This document shows positions 15,999 through 25,186 of a DNA stretch of 64,000 bases, in pieces (the first letter of the stretch is position 1; every line of letters starts with the position of its first letter). This DNA comes from Fibrobacter sp. (GTDB lineage: Bacteria > Fibrobacterota > Fibrobacteria > Fibrobacterales > Fibrobacteraceae). The notes beneath the pieces were generated by a model. The model was not told the origin of the DNA and ran no database searches. It worked only from the letters and a program-made list of their open reading frames with translations. The DNA is taken from the NCBI GenBank assembly GCA_024399065.1, contig JAKSIB010000011.1, positions 1-64,000 on the forward strand, read 5' to 3'. The position numbers and the translations under genes are program-made.

Positions 15999-17236
15999 TG
16001 AGCAAGATTTTCCCACTTTTTACTGTGACAGCCTTCGCCGTAATGGCAGCTGTGACCGCCTGCGACAGTACCTCAGGAAACGGCCCCTCGAACGGAAGGA
16101 CTGTCAGTGATTTTGAAACGAAGAACTGCGATGGAGATTTCAACTCAAGGTTCCCGGTTTCAGAGGCCCTCCTGTTCCAGGAAGACGGATCCTACAAGAT
16201 AGAGATCAAGAGCCAAAAACTTCACTGCTATTCCAAAGGCGCCCACAGCGAATGGGAGTGGAGCGGAGACTCCTTGAACCTCTACACCATCAACGACGGC
16301 ATTCCTGCCAGTTGCTCCGTTGTTTGCGACCTGATTTTTGACGTAGGTGAAAAGGAGGCGGCCGCCAAGGCGTTCACGTTCAACAACGATCCCTTCAAAC
16401 TGGTGACAGAATATTCCCAGGAAGAAAAAGAACGTACCTCATGGTTTACCATCAGCATCTGCAAGGACAATTCTCTTGACGACGACCTTACCAACAGCCT
16501 GTACGATCCTGGATTAGCACAAAGGACCGAACTAGAAGGGAGCATGTACCAGATTACCATTCCCAACGTACCAGGGAATTGCGGCATGGATCCAGACCAG
16601 GTCAGCGTTACTTACGACTACAAGCTAGACCTTGTTGCCAAGACCATGACCTTGATTATTGACCTCCAGGATAGCAGTCCCCAGGCCAACTGCGTATGCA
16701 ATTTTGACATGAGCTTCAAGGTTCCTAACGAATACGCAAGGAACGCAAGCTTCGTTTCCCTGCTAGGCACCACCTACCGTTTCGAAGGTGTTGCAGTGGA
16801 CACCACCGTAGCAGACACCACTTCCCGCGATACCGTCAAAGCGCCTGCATTCATTCCCACCGAAAAAACGGCAGGCCTAACCCTCATGGAAACAAATCAG
16901 TACGGCATAGGCAAGGGTGAATGCAAAGAAAATAAATCCGAATACGAAAAGATACACGAAGAAATGGATCGTGATTACGAACTTCCCACCGCCTATCTGA
17001 TTAGCGATGGCAAGCGCTATCAGATTCTATTCAAGGATGTTGAAGACTACTGCGACGTTGACGGAGAAATTTCCATGGAGTTCGATTACAATTGGGTTGG
17101 CATCAGCTATAGCAACGACGCCATCGTATCCAAGTGCACCTGCACCTACGACCACTACTTCGATATCGACCCGAACATCGCTCCCAAGATTTATGACGCA
17201 TCATTCAAGGGAAAGCGTTACGACGTGGTCCGCTAA
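15998..17236 (+). CDS. Lipoprotein with repeated cysteine domains, partner of preceding gene
   Basis: This 412-residue lipoprotein has lipid Cys22. It contains an N-terminal cysteine-bearing region (~40-135) and two copies of the domain also found in the preceding protein. Copy one is around 145-265 (YQITIPNVPGNCG ... CVCNFDMSF ... LLGTTYRF). Copy two is around 290-412 (YQILFKDVEDYCD ... CTCTYDHYF ... FKGKRYDVVR). A DTT-rich spacer lies between them. The CxC pairs probably form disulfides. The function is unknown. The start overlaps the upstream stop and has GGAGG. Confidence 0.8.
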   Translation: MSKIFPLFTVTAFAVMAAVTACDSTSGNGPSNGRTVSDFETKNCDGDFNSRFPVSEALLFQEDGSYKIEIKSQKLHCYSKGAHSEWEWSGDSLNLYTINDGIPASCSVVCDLIFDVGEKEAAAKAFTFNNDPFKLVTEYSQEEKERTSWFTISICKDNSLDDDLTNSLYDPGLAQRTELEGSMYQITIPNVPGNCGMDPDQVSVTYDYKLDLVAKTMTLIIDLQDSSPQANCVCNFDMSFKVPNEYARNASFVSLLGTTYRFEGVAVDTTVADTTSRDTVKAPAFIPTEKTAGLTLMETNQYGIGKGECKENKSEYEKIHEEMDRDYELPTAYLISDGKRYQILFKDVEDYCDVDGEISMEFDYNWVGISYSNDAIVSKCTCTYDHYFDIDPNIAPKIYDASFKGKRYDVVR

Positions 17237-17283
17237 CAAAATTTTGGACCAAGCTTTAACCGCCATATTTTGAACAACATAAC

Positions 17284-17312
17284 AAAAGCCCGCCTTGTCG
17301 GCGGGCTTTTTG
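17284..17312 (+). terminator. Terminator of the lipoprotein pair
   Basis: AAAAGCCCGCC / GGCGGGCTTTTT forms a perfect stem with TTGTC loop. It lies between convergent genes and may also serve purM on the other strand. Confidence 0.87.
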
Positions 17313-17354
17313 CTTTGACTCATATGGAAGGGTTCGGCCTTCCCTCGAATCATC

Positions 17355-18380
17355 TTAGTCGCGGAACTTGACCTGCTTGGAGCCTTCCACAACTTCACCG
17401 ATCTGAGTCCACTTTTCACCCTTGGCTTCGAGGTGGGCTACGACTTCAGCCTTGTCAGCCGGGTCGATGAAGATCAACATACCCATGCCCATGTTGAAGG
17501 TAGAGTACATTTCGTCCTTTTCAACAGAGCCTTCCTTCTGGATGAGCTTGAAGATCGGAGACGGATCCCAAGTGGTACGGTCGATGATAACATCCACATT
17601 GTCCGGGAGGATACGGGGAATGTTGCCCTGGTAGCCGGAACCGGTGATGTGTGCGAGACCCTGGATGATCTTCTTGTTGCAGAGATCAATGAGGCTCGGG
17701 TAATAGCTGCGGTGCGGCATGGTGAGAGCTTCACCGATGGTCATGTCGGTGCCTTCCAGCGGAGTGTCGACCTTGTAGCCGGCAACGTCGAAGAGAACCT
17801 TACGGGCGAGAGAGTAACCGTTGGTGTGGAGACCGGTGGACGGGAGACCGAGGATGATGGTACCCGGCTTGATCTTCTTGCCGTCGATGATGTTTTCGCG
17901 TTCAACGACACCCACGATGGTACCGGAGATATCGTAGTCGCCCGGACCGTAGAAGCCCGGCATTTCAGCGGTTTCACCGCCGATCAAAACGAGACCGTTT
18001 TCGCGGCAAGCCTTAGCCATACCTGCCACCAGCTGGTCCATAACACCCGGTTCGAGACGGCCGGTTGCAACGTAGTCGAGGAAGAACAGCGGACGAGCGC
18101 CCTGGACGAGGATATCGTCGCAGCAGTGGTTCACAATGTCCTGGCCAGGCAGGGTGTGAGTACCCATTTCGATATCGACCTTGAGCTTGGTACCGACGCC
18201 GTCAACGGAGCTGACGAGGACGGGATCCTTCATGCCAAGGTGGTTCAAGGTAAAGAGGCCACCGAAGTTGCCAACGTCACCGAGAACGCCTTCGTTAAAG
18301 GTGGTACGGACGGACTTCTTGACTCCGACCATTGCTTCGTCTGCACGGGCCAGAGATACACCAGCGTCTGCGTAGTTCAT
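17355..18380 (-). CDS. purM: Phosphoribosylformylglycinamidine cyclo-ligase
   Basis: This 341-residue cytoplasmic AIR synthetase closes the imidazole ring at step five of purine synthesis, using ATP. Family motifs are NYADAGVS at the N-terminus, SVDGVGTKLK, VNHCCDDILVQGARPLFFLDY and GGETAEMPGFY. Length is typical. It is the last gene of an apparent three-gene minus-strand operon (43 bases after the upstream gene) and starts after AGGAAACAAA. Confidence 0.97.
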   Translation of the reverse strand: MNYADAGVSLARADEAMVGVKKSVRTTFNEGVLGDVGNFGGLFTLNHLGMKDPVLVSSVDGVGTKLKVDIEMGTHTLPGQDIVNHCCDDILVQGARPLFFLDYVATGRLEPGVMDQLVAGMAKACRENGLVLIGGETAEMPGFYGPGDYDISGTIVGVVERENIIDGKKIKPGTIILGLPSTGLHTNGYSLARKVLFDVAGYKVDTPLEGTDMTIGEALTMPHRSYYPSLIDLCNKKIIQGLAHITGSGYQGNIPRILPDNVDVIIDRTTWDPSPIFKLIQKEGSVEKDEMYSTFNMGMGMLIFIDPADKAEVVAHLEAKGEKWTQIGEVVEGSKQVKFRD

Positions 18381-18423
18381 TTTGTTTCCTTTGCCCTATA
18401 CGGGGCACTTGTGGTTGTGCCAG

Positions 18424-19227
18424 CTAGTGCTGCGCACTTTGTTTTTCATCAATATTTCTGAGCGCATCCAAGATGAGGCTTGTGGTATCGGACATCTGGT
18501 TGATGTTCACGATGCCAGGCATCAAGTGGGTATCCAGCTTGAACAAGGTTTCGTCACCCCAGGAGAGCAACTTTTCGAGAGCGTCCGGACCTGCCAGTTT
18601 GCCGCACTTGGCACAGCAGATTCGACCATCCTGGAAAGCGATAAAGCCGTTTTCGCCATTGCTTTCGAAAAGGACCGTACCAGTGATACGGCTCTTCTCC
18701 ATAGTCTGCGCAAAATCGATAAAGGGCAAAACCTTGCCGGAAGCCAGAAGGGAGAGACGTTCGAATTCATCGAAGGCCTGGTTCTTGGCGCGGAGGCGGT
18801 CTGCCACCACCTTGTACAAATACACCATGATGTTCGGGTTCTTGTCCAGGAACTTCACGAATTCATCGCGAGGAACGTGGAGCACCGTGCAGCCATCTTC
18901 GGCAGCGATCACAGTGTTGCTGGTGGGTTCGTTACAAATGATGGACATTTCACCAAAGCAGGCGCCAACATTCAAGCTGGCCAATGTATTGTAGTGTCCA
19001 TCAGCTAAAATCTGTCCGCAGATAACGGCACTACCACTCTGCAATACGCAGAAGGAGTCGCCAACAGTACCGCCATTGATGATAATTTCACCGGCGTCGT
19101 ACTCGCGGATCTGGGCATTCAAAAGCAAATAATCGGCGCAGTCGCGAGGAACCTGCTGGAGGAACGGAGTCCCCAGTTCATAATTCGCTGCGATCCAGTC
19201 GCCAATACCTGTGTGAGGTTTCATCAT
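18424..19227 (-). CDS. Cyclic-nucleotide-binding domain protein with PATAN/DUF4388 domain
   Basis: This protein of about 267 residues has an N-terminal cNMP-binding beta-roll (~18-140), with an acidic GACFGEMSIICNEPTSNTVIA block in the phosphate-binding cassette region. A C-terminal PATAN-like (DUF4388) segment follows (~160-255; GTVLFESNGENGFIAFQDGR, then a CxxC pair). No HTH or kinase is present, so it is probably a signalling adaptor. The two adjacent ATGs at 19227 and 19224 are both possible starts. It sits 10 bases after a binding-protein gene and 43 before purM. Confidence 0.8.
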   Translation of the reverse strand: MMKPHTGIGDWIAANYELGTPFLQQVPRDCADYLLLNAQIREYDAGEIIINGGTVGDSFCVLQSGSAVICGQILADGHYNTLASLNVGACFGEMSIICNEPTSNTVIAAEDGCTVLHVPRDEFVKFLDKNPNIMVYLYKVVADRLRAKNQAFDEFERLSLLASGKVLPFIDFAQTMEKSRITGTVLFESNGENGFIAFQDGRICCAKCGKLAGPDALEKLLSWGDETLFKLDTHLMPGIVNINQMSDTTSLILDALRNIDEKQSAQH

Positions 19228-19237
19228 ATTGCCAATA

Positions 19238-20569
19238 TTAGAAAATATTATGGTACCATTCAAAGGAAGTATCTACGGAAATAGGCCTAATTGGCTTCCC
19301 TAGGGTTGTTTTGGGTAAAACTTCCGGAGCAGTGCCAAACTGTTTCTTCAAATTCCAAAGCAATTCGGCAGGCCGGGCCACAGCACTTTCAAAGAAATCG
19401 TTTCCTCCGCCGGGTCCCTTGCGGCCATCATTCTGGAATACCTTCTTGTTCTTGAAAGCCTTGATATGGGCGGCACGAGGTTCAGCCGCAAGAATTTCTT
19501 CGGGCGTTCCGAACATGCCAGGATTGATCCAGATGTCTACGGAATCAGCCAGGGCAATCACGTCTTCAATGGTCAGCTTCAATTCGCGGGTGGTATCGCC
19601 TGCCCACAGGTAGCAACCGCCAGCATCCTTGATGAGATTGCCCGTGTAGCTGTTTCCACCAGGAGCATACCACACACCTCCGTAGCTCATGCCCGCAAGG
19701 ACCCTTGGACCCTCGCAGTCCACCATCCGGGAGGCAGAGGCCTCCCCCACCTTCTGATTCTTCGAAAGGGATTGCCGGATTTCCTTGAACAAGGCGTAAG
19801 ATTCCTCGGACTTGCCAAACAGGATTCCATATAAATTAATCCATTCAAACTTGGCCATGGGGCTGTCTTCCTGCCATTCGGAGGTCAGCATCACAGGAAT
19901 TCCAAGCTTCTCCATACGCTCGTAATCATCCTGGGAACCACCCGTTGCAAATGTCATGACCAAATCCGGCTTTAGGGCGATAAGCTTTTCCATATCAAGC
20001 CCCGTACCACTGCCAACTTCTACAACCGGAATCTCGCCATCAGCAAGAGTTCCCTGGCGGGTTCGTTCCACACGGCCATACAGGGCGGTATCTGCAATAT
20101 ACTTGCCATCACCAACCCCAACAATCCTGTCCTGCAGCCCCAAACGAAGCATATACCCGATCTGCGCCGAAGACAATACAACCACACGACGCAGGGGCGC
20201 CCTAAGAACGATAGCGTCTTCCCATTTCCCGGAAGAACTCATCTTGCTTAACGTTTCCAAGTCCGACGCCTTGCTGTAATCCACAAGAACGAAGGTCTTT
20301 TTCAATGTGTCCCGCCCCACGATGGACTGAATCTTCACAAAGTCAAGCTCGCAAAAATCTCCAACCCGCAGCATCTGGGCAAATTTTCTTGGCTTCAAGG
20401 TCGCAAAAAGACACTTATCCGACTGACCTGGCAGATTCCATCTCTGCGCCGCGGTGGACTTTTCTGCAACCGCACCGGCACCTTCAGCTCCATTTTTTTC
20501 GCCGCAGGCAACTAAGAAAAAGGAGACCGCCAATGCCAATGCCCCAATTTTTCCACATAAATTCAACAC
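19238..20569 (-). CDS. Periplasmic metal-chelate/cobalamin-binding-like lipoprotein (BtuF/FhuD type)
   Basis: This 443-residue lipoprotein has lipid Cys at about 22 (FFLVACGEK). From ~120 it has the class III substrate-binding fold: RRVVVLSSAQIGYMLRLG, then GLDMEKLIALKPDLVMTFA, a long helix, and a C-terminal lobe with LADSVDIWINPG. Such proteins hand Fe-siderophores, heme or cobamides to ABC importers. No permease or ATPase is adjacent, so the partner is elsewhere or the protein is a sensor. GTG 20569 was chosen because GGAGG lies seven bases upstream and a signal peptide follows. Confidence 0.82.
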   Translation of the reverse strand: MLNLCGKIGALALAVSFFLVACGEKNGAEGAGAVAEKSTAAQRWNLPGQSDKCLFATLKPRKFAQMLRVGDFCELDFVKIQSIVGRDTLKKTFVLVDYSKASDLETLSKMSSSGKWEDAIVLRAPLRRVVVLSSAQIGYMLRLGLQDRIVGVGDGKYIADTALYGRVERTRQGTLADGEIPVVEVGSGTGLDMEKLIALKPDLVMTFATGGSQDDYERMEKLGIPVMLTSEWQEDSPMAKFEWINLYGILFGKSEESYALFKEIRQSLSKNQKVGEASASRMVDCEGPRVLAGMSYGGVWYAPGGNSYTGNLIKDAGGCYLWAGDTTRELKLTIEDVIALADSVDIWINPGMFGTPEEILAAEPRAAHIKAFKNKKVFQNDGRKGPGGGNDFFESAVARPAELLWNLKKQFGTAPEVLPKTTLGKPIRPISVDTSFEWYHNIF

Positions 20570-20687
20570 TTCTAGGCCTCCAAACGTTCGTAAATCATTG
20601 ATTTTTAACGATTTATGATTTTTTTCACTGCAAAATTTCCAAACATAATGTATTTTATATACTCGGAAATTTAAACGGAATCTTTTT

Positions 20688-21548
20688 ATGAAGACAAAGA
20701 TAGCCTCTTTTTTGACCGCTGCCCTCGTCAGCATCATGGCACTTGCCACCAGTTCCTTCGCCGAAGACAACGGCTTCTACGAAAAGGAACACATCCGCGG
20801 TTTTATCTCCATCGGTGGTGACTACCGTGGCATGTTTGACGAATTCCAGAACTACGTCAACCGTACCGCTTTCATTACCGGCGCTTATTCCGTTTCTGGC
20901 GCAGAAGACGTCTATGCCATTGACGGTGACGGTCCTGAATACAAGCTTTTCAACGACTACTACCTGGGCCTCCACGTCAATGTCGGTGCTCAGTACAAGC
21001 AGTTCCTCACCTGGTTCGACTTCAACTTCATGCCCACCCAGATTTCCGAACGTCCCGGCAAGAAGGTGTCCACCACCTCTGAGAGCGGCGACTCCCGCGA
21101 CTTCGCCTTGTTCGATGTCCGCTGGTTCACCTACGGTGCCGACTGGATGTTCGGCTGGAAGATCCTTGGCGAAAACAGCTTCATCAACGTGATTCCGGCA
21201 GTTGGTGTCGGTATGAACCTCATCAACTTCCACTTCTCTTCCGAATACACCATTTCCTCTGTGGATGGCAGCGAATCCGCCACAATGCGCGACCGCTACT
21301 ACAGCACCCTCGCTACCACCATCAACGCAGAACTTGAAGTTCGCCTGGAATTCGACCCCATTGCAATCGGCCTCTACGGCGGTTACCGCTATGTCCGTTA
21401 CAACGAACTTAAGGTCGAAGGCTTCGAACTCAAGAACCCGAGATACGAATATGACACCGACAACGTTGGTGACACCTTCTTCTTTGGTCTCCGCGTGACC
21501 TGGACCTTCCTCAGCGACTGGCAGAAGAAGCAGGCCGACAAACTCTAG
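20688..21548 (+). CDS. Outer-membrane beta-barrel-like protein
   Basis: This 286-residue protein has a signal peptide (MKTKIASFLTAALVSIMALA, cleavage near SSFA-ED). The mature part is rich in alternating aromatic strands (DYYLGLHVNVGAQYKQFLTW, WFTYGADWMFGWKI, IGLYGGYRYVRY, FFFGLRVTWTF) typical of a small barrel. It ends with a short charged tail rather than a terminal Phe. It is related in general style to other Fibrobacter envelope proteins. The function is unknown. It is divergent from the binding-protein operon and followed by a terminator. Confidence 0.75.
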   Translation: MKTKIASFLTAALVSIMALATSSFAEDNGFYEKEHIRGFISIGGDYRGMFDEFQNYVNRTAFITGAYSVSGAEDVYAIDGDGPEYKLFNDYYLGLHVNVGAQYKQFLTWFDFNFMPTQISERPGKKVSTTSESGDSRDFALFDVRWFTYGADWMFGWKILGENSFINVIPAVGVGMNLINFHFSSEYTISSVDGSESATMRDRYYSTLATTINAELEVRLEFDPIAIGLYGGYRYVRYNELKVEGFELKNPRYEYDTDNVGDTFFFGLRVTWTFLSDWQKKQADKL

Positions 21549-21590
21549 TCTAAACCAACTTTTCGGCAATCCTCGCCAGACATGGTTTTG

Positions 21591-21622
21591 AAAAGCTCCG
21601 TCAAAAGACGGGGCTTTTCTTT
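21591..21622 (+). terminator. Terminator of the barrel-protein gene
   Basis: GAAAAGCTCCGTC / GACGGGGCTTTTC stem followed by TTTTT, about 45 bases past the stop codon. Confidence 0.85.
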
Positions 21623-21643
21623 TTGCAGGTGCGGCCCTGTGGA

Positions 21644-22318
21644 CTAGGCGCTCTTATTTAGCCACAATGCGGGACGACCACGGCTGAAGGGGCGATCCTT
21701 CTGGAAAAAGAAACCGCGGGGCGGAACATCAGAATCCAGGCCCGCATCCATCACCTTCTCCATGGGAATGTAGTGGGAACATGTACGCCTCAGGCAGGTA
21801 TCGGTCTTCCAGCGGATGGTGCGGTTCTTCTTAGGATAGATGAAGTCCCAGCCCAGAAGCATGGTGGGGATTCCCATCATGCGGAGGCGATCAGGAAGAG
21901 GCGCAAACTGCCCCTGGGTGCTGAGCAGTACAACCGCCTGCATCTTGCTATAGCTGGCAAAAAGAAGTGCATCCTCCATCAGCCCGAGGTTCGGACCCAG
22001 CAGCCCGTTTTCTTCCTCATGGTCGCTGTAGTGAACTTGAAAACCCGCAGACCTCAGTTCATGTTCCAGCTTCAGCACGCCTTCGACGGAACGGCCATAA
22101 ATATGGGGATTCCTGTAAGGATGGTAATAATGGCACTCCATCTCAATGAGCGCCTCGGACGATCCGAAATGCTTGCAGGCCTGCATTTGAACCCAACTCT
22201 TGAGCCCCCGGAAATCCACATTGGAATGGAACCTGTGGTGGACCCTGTAATATTCATTGACTTTCTTCAACGTGTAGCCGTCGAGAAAGAACCCAATACG
22301 AAGCGTCTTGTCAGACAC
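21644..22318 (-). CDS. NYN/LabA-type PIN-like nuclease domain protein
   Basis: This 224-residue cytoplasmic protein opens with the NYN strand IGFFLDGYTLKKVNEYY. The later block has GLMEDALLFASYSKMQAVVLLSTQGQFAPLPDRLR, followed by MMGIPTMLLG, the usual NYN core. The second acidic site usually seen as SGDGDF is STQGQF here, so the metal site may be altered. NYN proteins are RNases or RNA-binding PIN relatives. The start GTG follows GGAGGAGAT. It is a stand-alone gene. Confidence 0.8.
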   Translation of the reverse strand: MSDKTLRIGFFLDGYTLKKVNEYYRVHHRFHSNVDFRGLKSWVQMQACKHFGSSEALIEMECHYYHPYRNPHIYGRSVEGVLKLEHELRSAGFQVHYSDHEEENGLLGPNLGLMEDALLFASYSKMQAVVLLSTQGQFAPLPDRLRMMGIPTMLLGWDFIYPKKNRTIRWKTDTCLRRTCSHYIPMEKVMDAGLDSDVPPRGFFFQKDRPFSRGRPALWLNKSA

Positions 22319-22389
22319 ATCTCCTCCATGTTAAAGTTGTTTGTCTATAACACGCAGGAAATTTTGAATCGGGTACATTTTTTTAATTT

Positions 22390-22424
22390 TTTTTTAACAA
22401 GAAAGCCCCCGCCTGGGCGAGGAC
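22390..22424 (-). terminator. Terminator of the TPR-protein gene
   Basis: On the minus strand CCTCGCC / GGCGGGG forms the stem, followed by CTTTCTTG and a long T run. It lies immediately after the gene ending at 22430. Confidence 0.7.
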
Positions 22425-22429
22425 TACTA

Positions 22430-23374
22430 TTAAAGAAGATCTTTTTTCTTTAGACCATCGATAAGGGAACCCGGCATCCATTTTTCAAGAGCCTTGTATG
22501 CAGGGTCGTCCAGCCTGGACTTCCATTCCGCGGACTTTTCCTTCTGGCCAGCATCATGATAAATTCGAATCAAGTTCAATGCTGCACACCAGTAGCGGAT
22601 GGACTTGCCCGTGCGCTTTTCATAGCTTGCAGCGCTGGCTTCGTAAATCTTGGCAGCCTCGTCATAACGCTTGAGGCAGTAAAGCATGTCAGCCTTGATC
22701 TGCAGGAACACCGGATGGTTGGGAGCCTTGGAGAGACCGCGTTCAGCAAGTTTCAAACCCTTGGCATAATCTTCCTTGTCGTAGTACATCCATATTAACG
22801 GAGTCAGGAAGAGGGGCCAGAAACGCTTGGACTGCAGGGATGCGGAATCCAGAACAGACAAGTACTTGGCGCGATTGTCGGACTTGAAGGGAACCCAGCT
22901 GAAACTCTGGTCCACGTAGTAGGCGTAGATCGCATAGAACGCCTGGGCTTCCAGGTTCTTGGAATCTTCGAACATGCCTGCGGCAGAACGTGTGGTCATG
23001 GCGCCTTTCACAGAATGTCCCGTCTCGCCCTGCACGTAGCCGATTTCAAATTTACGGAGTGCATCCCAGAGGCCGTCGGTCTTGCACTTTTCAAGACGGT
23101 TGCCGGCCTTCACCAAGGCTGTGGTGTCGCCCTTGTCGTCGTAGAGGCTGATACGAACAACATTTTCAAGAAGGCAGCCTACCCCTTCGTTTTCCCCGCG
23201 AAGCTTACCGGCCATTTCCATGGCATCACCATAACGCAGCTGCATGGTAAGGGACGTTGCCTTGTTCCACATTTCCATCTGAACCTCGGGCAGGAAAAGG
23301 CCCAAGGTGTCGGCGCCACCGGCAAAGGACATGGTCAAAGCAAAAAAAACAATGGAAAAAATACGGGTAGCCAT
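22430..23374 (-). CDS. Exported TPR-containing protein
   Basis: This 314-residue protein has a signal peptide (MATRIFSIVFFALTMSFAGG). Helical repeats follow, clearest at ~225-295 (GLKLAERGLSKAPNHPVFLQ; YDEAAKIYEASAASYEKRTG), which are TPR units. The region ~120-200 is helical and carries little signature. TPR proteins scaffold protein complexes; the partner is unknown. The start at 23374 is chosen for the signal peptide because the upstream in-frame stretch lies in noncoding-like sequence. Confidence 0.75.
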   Translation of the reverse strand: MATRIFSIVFFALTMSFAGGADTLGLFLPEVQMEMWNKATSLTMQLRYGDAMEMAGKLRGENEGVGCLLENVVRISLYDDKGDTTALVKAGNRLEKCKTDGLWDALRKFEIGYVQGETGHSVKGAMTTRSAAGMFEDSKNLEAQAFYAIYAYYVDQSFSWVPFKSDNRAKYLSVLDSASLQSKRFWPLFLTPLIWMYYDKEDYAKGLKLAERGLSKAPNHPVFLQIKADMLYCLKRYDEAAKIYEASAASYEKRTGKSIRYWCAALNLIRIYHDAGQKEKSAEWKSRLDDPAYKALEKWMPGSLIDGLKKKDLL

Positions 23375-23432
23375 TGACCATAAAATAGAAAAATAACGAG
23401 CAGTACAAGAGGCCGAGCTGTCGGTCGGTTTT

Positions 23433-23820
23433 TGTTGATAAATTGTGGGTTTAAATCGCCGAAAAATCGTTTTCAACACTTTATCCACAATCCCCTTTGG
23501 GTAAAAACAGCCCCTACAGATGCTACAGACAAGATAATTTCATAGGTTTTCTATTCCAAAATGGAATAGACCGCTTCAAGAAGAATGGTTGGAAAACCAT
23601 TTAGAGTGCCGTAAATAATCCCTTATATATCAATAAGTTACGAGCAGATTTTTATCATCGTTTTTTCGTTTGTTCGTACCGTCGTCTTTTCAGGGGCGCC
23701 GCCATGGCACAAAAGTGACGCCCGTCATAGTCTTTGGAATGCAAAACAATCTATTTATTAGTCATGGATTCAACAACATTTCAACAATTCTTATACACAT
23801 TCAGGAGTGTTCGTGGATAA
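23433..23820. other. Cluster of DnaA-box-like 9-mers in a long AT-rich gap
   Basis: The gap 23375-23856 has two consensus DnaA boxes on the plus strand, TTATCCACA (23481-23489) and TTATACACA (23791-23799). Two near matches lie on the minus strand, TTATCAACA (23433-23441) and TTATCCACG (23812-23820). An AT-rich stretch lies between (about 23600-23660). No dnaA or dnaN gene is next to it. It may be an origin, a DnaA-regulated promoter or a titration site. Confidence 0.4.
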
Positions 23821-23856
23821 GTCTTGATAAATGTTGTACAAGAACGGAGGTTCACC

Positions 23857-24042
23857 ATGCAGTTATTCCTATCTGGATTCCAGCACTACAAGACCCGGGT
23901 CAGGGAAGTACTGGACGCCACCGGTGGCGTAAACTTGGAAGACTTTCTGGACGACGACAATCTGCACGCTTACTACAGGAATGGGGATTCCGCAGAATTC
24001 GTCGCCGCAGCACTCTGGAACCCCGGCCTAGACGAGAACTAG
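23857..24042 (+). CDS. Small acidic protein of unknown function
   Basis: This 61-residue protein (MQLFLSGFQHYKTRVREVLD ... WNPGLDEN) has no signal peptide. An excellent CGGAGG ribosome-binding site lies six bases before ATG, and a strong terminator follows, which supports a real gene. It is acidic with several aromatic residues. It is not a recognised family. It sits directly after the DnaA-box cluster. Confidence 0.75.
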   Translation: MQLFLSGFQHYKTRVREVLDATGGVNLEDFLDDDNLHAYYRNGDSAEFVAAALWNPGLDEN

Positions 24043-24075
24043 GCTCCAAAAAATCTCTTCTCTCCTCCTAGAAAC

Positions 24076-24110
24076 AAAGAACCCCGCGATTTCGGTCGCG
24101 GGGCTTCTTT
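24076..24110 (+). terminator. Terminator of the small acidic gene
   Basis: AAAGAACCCCGCGA / TCGCGGGGCTTCTTT forms a strong stem with TTCGG-type loop. Confidence 0.88.
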
Positions 24111-24163
24111 ATTGCGTGAGATTTTTTTGCACCCGGTTCCAGGCGCGAGAATCAGGCACCGAT

Positions 24164-25081
24164 TTATTTCTTGGAGGAAACCTTCAAGTTGGTCAGGCTG
24201 CGGGCAAGCTTCTTACCAAAGGCGCTGGGATCAAAGCCTCCGAAGTCGAAATCACCGAAGTCAAAACCACCTTCACCGCCAAACATGCTACCCATAATGG
24301 CCATCATCAGAGCATTGGTGAAGTCCTCGGTGCACTTGGGGTTGGACTGGGTGTAAGGATAATCCTCGAAATCAAATCCTTCAGCGTCCTTGGCATTCTT
24401 GAAATCGTCGTATGCAGCCTTGCAGTCGCTTTCATTATAGGCAAAGCGGGGCTTGGAAGAGTTGGTGCAGGATTCCTTTCCGTAGGTGTACTTGGCCTTG
24501 ATTTCATCCTTGGACCAGCTTACGACTTCCACGGTATAGTCCTTCATGACGGTAATCTTGTCACAAGTGATTTCGACGTCTGTCAACATATCAAGGCCTT
24601 CGCTAATTTCACCGCCAGCAGCTTCCATGAAGATATCCTTGAGGAAACAGTTGCCGGAATAGATGATACCGGCTTCGACGGTCTTGTCGCCATAAACTTC
24701 CACAGACGCCACAGCACCGTCTTTCTCGTCTTCATAGGCATCACGCCAGACGCCCTTGGGGAAGTTGGATCCGGAGTAGTTGTATGTTTCTTCATCGCCA
24801 TCGTAGTCAACGGTAATACGACCCGTCTTGGAATCATACTCGTAGGAATAAGTTCCCTTTTCGCCTTCACGCTTCCAGACCAGCTTGCCATCTTCTTCTT
24901 CGCAAACCGGCTCGGAGTATGTAATCGTATTAGCGGACGTATTGATTTCGTAGCTAGCCTTGAAGCGAGCCATAAAGCCCTTGGTATCGGCAGAAGAGCC
25001 TTCACTGTCAGCAGAGCTGGAGGAAGAGCAGGCGGTAAAGGCCAATGCAGAAGCCAACGAAGCAAATAAAATCTTTTTCAT
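24164..25081 (-). CDS. Lipoprotein of unknown function
   Basis: This 305-residue lipoprotein has lipid Cys at 18 (ALAFTACSSSSS). The mature region begins Ser-rich, then has beta-rich segments with paired cysteines (PVCEEEDG, GNCFLKD, VEITCDKI, KESCTNSS, SDCKAAYDD). It closes with a Gly/Phe/Asp-rich stretch (GGEGGFDFGDFDFGGFD). The start follows AAGGAGTG. No family is recognised. It probably lies at the outer membrane. Confidence 0.75.
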   Translation of the reverse strand: MKKILFASLASALAFTACSSSSSADSEGSSADTKGFMARFKASYEINTSANTITYSEPVCEEEDGKLVWKREGEKGTYSYEYDSKTGRITVDYDGDEETYNYSGSNFPKGVWRDAYEDEKDGAVASVEVYGDKTVEAGIIYSGNCFLKDIFMEAAGGEISEGLDMLTDVEITCDKITVMKDYTVEVVSWSKDEIKAKYTYGKESCTNSSKPRFAYNESDCKAAYDDFKNAKDAEGFDFEDYPYTQSNPKCTEDFTNALMMAIMGSMFGGEGGFDFGDFDFGGFDPSAFGKKLARSLTNLKVSSKK

Positions 25082-25186
25082 AAACACTCCTTGATTAGCA
25101 TTAAAATAAATAAACACCCTTGCATGAGCAAGAGTGTCTAAAATTTTAGATTCAATAAGTGAGCTAAAGCACCTAGGTATTACCGT

